NCBI GenBank assembly: GCA_012517355.1 | Contig: JAAYVD010000085.1 | Span: 1 to 36,032 of the forward strand | Source: Candidatus Rifleibacteriota bacterium | Lineage (GTDB): Bacteria > Muiribacteriota > Ozemobacteria > Ozemobacterales > Ozemobacteraceae | Length of the DNA: 36,032 nt | Reading direction: 5' to 3' | Shown here: in pieces, positions 32,460 through 36,032 of the stretch | How the letters are laid out: each line of letters starts with the position of its first letter | Numbering within the stretch: the stretch's first letter is position 1 | The notes under the pieces: generated by a model | What the model was told of the DNA's origin: nothing | Seen by the model: only the letters and a program-made list of their open reading frames with translations | Databases searched by the model: none | Made by a program: the position numbers and the translations under genes

Positions 32460-34642
32460 TCCAGGCCGTCAAGGCCTACAATCCCGACGCTGATTTCGCC
32501 CGCATCGGCGAGGCATACGAGTTCGCGGAAAGCTGCCACAAGGACCAGTTCCGCGCCTCCGGGGAAGCCTATTTCGTCCATCCCTACTCGGTGGCGATGA
32601 TCGTCGCCACCGAGCTCCGGCTCGACTCCACCTCGATCTGCGCCGCCCTCCTCCACGACGTCGTCGAGGACACGGCCGCCACCATCCAGGACATCGAGGA
32701 GAAGTTCGGCCCGACCATGGCCAAGCTGGTCGAGGGCGTCACCAAGCTGAACAAGGTCTTCTTCAGCTCGGCCAGTTCGGCCCAGGCCGCCAACTTCCGC
32801 AAGATGCTGTTCGCCATGACGAACGACGTGCGGGTCATCCTGATCAAGCTGGCCGACCGGCTCCACAACGTGCGCACCCTGCAGTTCCTGCCCCCCATCA
32901 AGCAGAAATACGTGGCCAAGGAAACCCTCGAGATCTACGCCCCGCTGGCCCACCGCCTGGGCATCTACAAGATCAAATCGGAACTCGAGGACCAGGCGTT
33001 CAAATTCCTGCAGCCCGACGTCGCCAAGCAGATCAACGACTTCCTGACCGAGAAGGGCCTGGAAGGCGAGGCCAAGCTGCTGGAAGCGATGGGCGAGGTG
33101 AAGAAGCACCTCGAGGAGGTGCACATCAAGGCCACCCTGTCGGGCCGGCCCAAGCACCTGCTGTCGATCTACAACAAGATGCAGAAGTATTCCCTTCCCC
33201 TGGAAGGACTCTACGACTACCTGGGCATCCGCGTCCTGACCCGGTCGGTGAAGGACTGCTACGGCGCCCTGGGCATCGTCCACAAGTTCTGGAAACCCAT
33301 CCCCGGCCGGTTCAAGGACTACATCGCGGTGCCCAAACCGAACATGTACCAGTCGCTGCACACGACCGTCCTGTTCGAAGGGAAGCCGCTCGAGGTGCAG
33401 ATCCGCACCGAGGAGATGCACGCCATCGCCGAGGAGGGCATCGCCGCCCACTGGGACTACAAAGAGCGGGGCGGCAAGGACGCCACCCCCGACTACAAGG
33501 AAAAGCTGTCCTGGCTGCGCAACCTGATCGACTGGTACCAGGACGTGAAGGACGCCTCCGAGTTCATGGAGGCGGTCAAGGTCGAGCTGTTCCAGTACCA
33601 CGTCTACGTGTTCACGCCGAAGGGCGAGGTGATCGAGCTGCCGCACGGCAGCACGCCGATCGATTTCGCCTATACCATCCACACCGACGTCGGCCACCGC
33701 TGCATCGGGGCCAAGGTCAACGGCCACATCGTGCCGCTCGACTACAGCCTGCAGAACGGCGACATCGTCTCGATCGTCACCAGCAAGACGCAGAAAGGCC
33801 CCAGCCGCGACTGGCTGAAGTTCGTCCAGAGCACCAACGCCAAGCGCAAGATCCGCAACTGGCTGAAGAAGGAGTTCCGCGACGAGTACATCGTCAGCGG
33901 CGAGAAGGAGTTCTGGGACACCTTCTCCCGCATGGGCGGCGACAAGGACCTGGAGAAGCAGCTCAAGGCCCCCGGCTCGGAAGAGGAGGTGAAGAACCTC
34001 GGCTTCCCCTCCTGGGAGGAACTCTTCGCCGGCATCGGCGCCGGCGAGGTCCGGGCGCAGCAGGTGCTGGGCAAGCTCTGCCCGCAACTGGTCAACCGGC
34101 CGCCCCCGACCCCGCCGCCGGTGTCGGCCAACGAACAGCTCCGCAAGCAGAAGCGATCGGGGAAGAAGGGCCCGCAGATCATCGCGGGCGGCCTCGATTC
34201 GGCGCTGGTCAAGGTGTCGAAGTGCTGCAACCCCATCCCCGGCGATCCGATCATGGGATACATCACGCGCGGCCGCGGGGTCACCGTGCACCGCACCGAC
34301 TGCCCCAACGCCCGGGCGCTGCACAACCAGCCCGACGGCCGGCTGATCGACGTCCACTGGGACATGGGCATGCCGGTCGAGCAGGGCGGAGCCGCCTACA
34401 CCGCCAAGATCCGCATCGAGGTGATGGACCGCACGGGCGTCTTGAACTCGATCACCAGCGTCATCGCCAACCAGGGCGTAAACGTGGTGACGATGAGCGC
34501 GCGCACGACGAAGAAGCGGACGGGAATGCTCGATTTCTGCGTCGAGATCCGCGACTCGAACCAGTTGATGACCCTGATCCGGGCCATCGAGCGGGTCAAC
34601 GGGGTGATCCGGGTCTTCCGTGAGGCCCCCCAGTCGGAATAG
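32441..34642 (+). CDS. rel: Bifunctional (p)ppGpp synthetase/hydrolase, probable ATT start
   Basis: 733 residues from ATT 32441, a normal RSH length. Domains: HD hydrolase with HPYSVAMIVATEL and H72-D73-V-V-E-D; synthetase with GRPKHLLSIYNKM, R290-F-K-D293 (the RxKD form of bifunctional enzymes, not the ExDD of RelA) and YIAVPKPNMYQSLHT; TGS from about 391 (VFTPKGEVIELP); a zinc-finger-like CCNPIPGD; and a C-terminal ACT domain. An in-frame TGA at 32432 bars any longer start. AGGTGAG (32429-32435) is 5 nt before the ATT, and the residues after it align with RSH N-termini (SLAELIQAVKAYNPDADF). The next ATG (32591) would delete the first helices of the HD domain. Confidence 0.93.
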   Translation: MSLAELIQAVKAYNPDADFARIGEAYEFAESCHKDQFRASGEAYFVHPYSVAMIVATELRLDSTSICAALLHDVVEDTAATIQDIEEKFGPTMAKLVEGVTKLNKVFFSSASSAQAANFRKMLFAMTNDVRVILIKLADRLHNVRTLQFLPPIKQKYVAKETLEIYAPLAHRLGIYKIKSELEDQAFKFLQPDVAKQINDFLTEKGLEGEAKLLEAMGEVKKHLEEVHIKATLSGRPKHLLSIYNKMQKYSLPLEGLYDYLGIRVLTRSVKDCYGALGIVHKFWKPIPGRFKDYIAVPKPNMYQSLHTTVLFEGKPLEVQIRTEEMHAIAEEGIAAHWDYKERGGKDATPDYKEKLSWLRNLIDWYQDVKDASEFMEAVKVELFQYHVYVFTPKGEVIELPHGSTPIDFAYTIHTDVGHRCIGAKVNGHIVPLDYSLQNGDIVSIVTSKTQKGPSRDWLKFVQSTNAKRKIRNWLKKEFRDEYIVSGEKEFWDTFSRMGGDKDLEKQLKAPGSEEEVKNLGFPSWEELFAGIGAGEVRAQQVLGKLCPQLVNRPPPTPPPVSANEQLRKQKRSGKKGPQIIAGGLDSALVKVSKCCNPIPGDPIMGYITRGRGVTVHRTDCPNARALHNQPDGRLIDVHWDMGMPVEQGGAAYTAKIRIEVMDRTGVLNSITSVIANQGVNVVTMSARTTKKRTGMLDFCVEIRDSNQLMTLIRAIERVNGVIRVFREAPQSE

Positions 34643-35044
34643 CGCCCCCCCGGCCAGGTCAGCATCCGAAGACATGGATTAGCCAGGAGTCGGCTCCCGC
34701 GGAGCGAAGAGAAACCACAGATGCACACCGATGAAGCCGAACACCAGCCTGAGGGCGAACGCCCCGATCACGAACAGCGCGCGCTGACCAAGCCATGCCC
34801 CAGTATCCTTCGATACGGCAAGGCATGCACCGACAGCCATCATCGGCCCTTTTGCTTGCCTTCCCCGCCACCTGACGGCACTTCCCATTCTTCTTTGAAA
34901 TCTGCTGTGTTCCCTTGTGGTCCTCTGTTTTCGCCTGTATTCGCCTGTGATTCCACCAGACCACGGTCGAGAAGTCTGTTGGAATCTCTGACGGAAGAAC
35001 GACATTCCTGAGCCGACCGCGGCTCTTCCCTGGAGGTACCTGCC
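34643..35044. other. Intergenic region with worn CACAGATG-type repeats
   Basis: 402 bp between rel and the glycosylase gene. At 34701-34735 GAAACCACAGATGCACACCG, and at 34889-34957 TTCTTTGAAATCTGC, TGTGTTCCC, TTGTGGTCC and two TTCGCCTGT units, resemble decayed copies of the CACAGATG / ATCTGTG intergenic repeats common in many bacteria. A minus-strand frame here is probably a by-product. I see no RNA gene. Confidence 0.5.
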
Positions 35045-35986
35045 ATGGCCAAACGCAAGAAGAAGGGGGAAGGGGAAGGCGATTCGCCGGCCGGAGCCCC
35101 CCCCGACCTGTTCGACCTGTTGACCCCTCCCGGCGAGGAAGGGAAGTACGACCGCGAGATCGCCGTGCCGACCGGAGCGCCGGGCGTGGTCCCGTTCGCC
35201 GACACCCTGCCGCCCCCCTGGTTCCGCACCGGGCCGCGGTCGGAGTCGCCGTCAGGGCGCGGTGAGCCAGGGAGAGGCGACCCCCCCGCGGGCGAAGAAC
35301 CAGGGATCGCCGGGGCAGGCGCGGTCGGGGCCGACGCCAGCGGTGAGGGCGGAACCGGACCGGGCGAGGGCGGGATCGGCGCGGTCGACGGTGCCGACAG
35401 CGATGGCGACTCGTTCGCGAAGATCCGGCGTGACGGCCTGGCCTGCACGGCCTGCGAGCTGTACAAGACCCGCACGCATTTCGTGCTGGGCGAGGGGCCG
35501 GCCCACGCCGACCTGGTGTTCATCGGCGAGGCGCCCGGCGCCGACGAGGACGCGACCGGCCGGCCGTTCGTCGGGCGGGCCGGCCAGCATCTCGACAAGA
35601 TCCTGACCGCGGCGGGGTTCCGGCGCGACGAGGTCTACATCTGCAACATCCTGAAGGACCGGCCGCCCGACAACCGCACCCCCACGCTCGAAGAGATGCG
35701 CGCCTGCACCCCGCTGCTGCAGCGGCAACTGGCCCTGCTGCGGCCGAAGCTGATCGCGCTGCTGGGCAACACCGCCGTCAAGTACGTGGTGGGGCCTGAC
35801 GCGCCGGGCATCACGAAGATCCACGGCCAGTGGTTCGAGTCGATCTTCGGGATTCCCTGCATGCCGATGTATCACCCCTCGTATCTGCTCCGGAACCAGT
35901 CGCGGGCGCCCGGCAGCCCCAACTGGGAGATGTGGCAGGATATCCAGGCGTTGAAGAAACGCTACGACGAGGAGAAGGGGAGGTAG
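35045..35986 (+). CDS. Family-4-like uracil-DNA glycosylase with altered Fe-S site
   Basis: 313 residues. ATG 35045 has GGAGG about 8 nt upstream. Residues 1-125 are a long basic then acidic, glycine-rich disordered extension not usual for the family. The catalytic domain has C134-T-A-C137, motif A GEAPGADED, FVGRAGQHLD, YICNILKDRPPDNRTP, C221 in RACTP, and motif B-like HPSYLLRN. The enzyme removes uracil from DNA. Three cluster cysteines (134, 137, 221) are in place, but the fourth position, KCRPP in typical members, is KDRPP (D205); the spacing to C221 is 16, as in the Thermus enzyme. A nearby C200 might substitute. Confidence 0.9.
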   Translation: MAKRKKKGEGEGDSPAGAPPDLFDLLTPPGEEGKYDREIAVPTGAPGVVPFADTLPPPWFRTGPRSESPSGRGEPGRGDPPAGEEPGIAGAGAVGADASGEGGTGPGEGGIGAVDGADSDGDSFAKIRRDGLACTACELYKTRTHFVLGEGPAHADLVFIGEAPGADEDATGRPFVGRAGQHLDKILTAAGFRRDEVYICNILKDRPPDNRTPTLEEMRACTPLLQRQLALLRPKLIALLGNTAVKYVVGPDAPGITKIHGQWFESIFGIPCMPMYHPSYLLRNQSRAPGSPNWEMWQDIQALKKRYDEEKGR

Positions 35987-36032
35987 GCGGCTTTCGGCGG
36001 CGGGGAGTCACCGACTTCTGGAACGGTCAGGG

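Noticed and set aside
32381-34675. Minus-strand open frame of about 764 codons
   Set aside because: It is antisense to rel and built of LV/DV/GD repeats typical of complementary GC-rich codons.
34679-35005. Minus-strand 108-codon frame with a hydrophobic stretch
   Set aside because: It arises from the CACAGATG-type repeat region, has no ribosome binding site and has a composition seen in other repeat-derived false genes.
1-36032. tRNA or rRNA genes
   Set aside because: No T-loop GTTCGANNC with matching acceptor stem and no rRNA-like sequence was found in any intergenic region.

Overview
The window is 36 kb of GC-rich, densely coded bacterial DNA with 28 supported protein genes (one cut by the left edge) and no recognisable rRNA, tRNA, CRISPR array or insertion sequence. 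Prepilin-type proteins, an OmpH/Skp-like periplasmic protein and several exported proteins point to a diderm (two-membrane) bacterium. The yicC - remA/DUF370 - rpoZ - coaBC-like - priA - def - fmt order, a Rex repressor and a RemA-family protein are not typical of Proteobacteria. I suspect an uncultured deep-branching phylum (something like Riflebacteria/Ozemobacteria), but that is a guess from gene content. Promoters of the TTGACA-17-TATAAT type recur and helped in choosing start codons.

Layout. 1-2930: a divergent promoter region, a proline-rich exported protein with a secretin/STN-like end, a TPR protein, a RimJ/RimL-like acetyltransferase and a HAD hydrolase. 2935-9840 (minus): a methionine/one-carbon operon read from one good promoter through a structured leader: homocysteine methyltransferase/MTHFR fusion, full-length cobalamin-dependent MetH, then a tungstate-type ABC transporter whose permease and ATPase are fused. 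10208-12221: a site-2-type membrane metalloprotease and an MFS transporter. 12692-22566: a divergent surface/secretion locus. Three overlapping minor pseudopilin genes (I-, K- and J-like) run left; three exported proteins run right (a helical protein, an OmpH-like protein and a 1612-residue giant), behind a near-perfect sigma-54 promoter and closed by a strong terminator. This is the best candidate for an undescribed system: it looks like the pilin-tip/PilY1 arrangement of type IV pili, but the giant has no family I recognise.

22567-23349 is a repeat-rich gap (three 64-bp purine-rich units, then two 133-bp units). It is followed by an exported PNK3P-like phosphatase. 24332-31100 is the housekeeping cluster yicC-remA-rpoZ-(coaBC-like)-priA-def-fmt; the protein in the coaBC slot is a badly diverged CoaBC relative lacking catalytic motifs, and gmk is absent. 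31302-34642 is a redox/stringent group: rex, a STAS anti-anti-sigma factor and a bifunctional Rel (p)ppGpp synthetase/hydrolase. Two of these appear to use very rare start codons (CTG for rex, ATT for rel). The window ends with a family-4-like uracil-DNA glycosylase in which one iron-sulfur cysteine is replaced by aspartate.

Intergenic regions carry a small family of hairpin-forming repeats (three copies), a four-hairpin array and worn CACAGATG-type repeat remnants. All functional statements are from motif reading only; no search was run.
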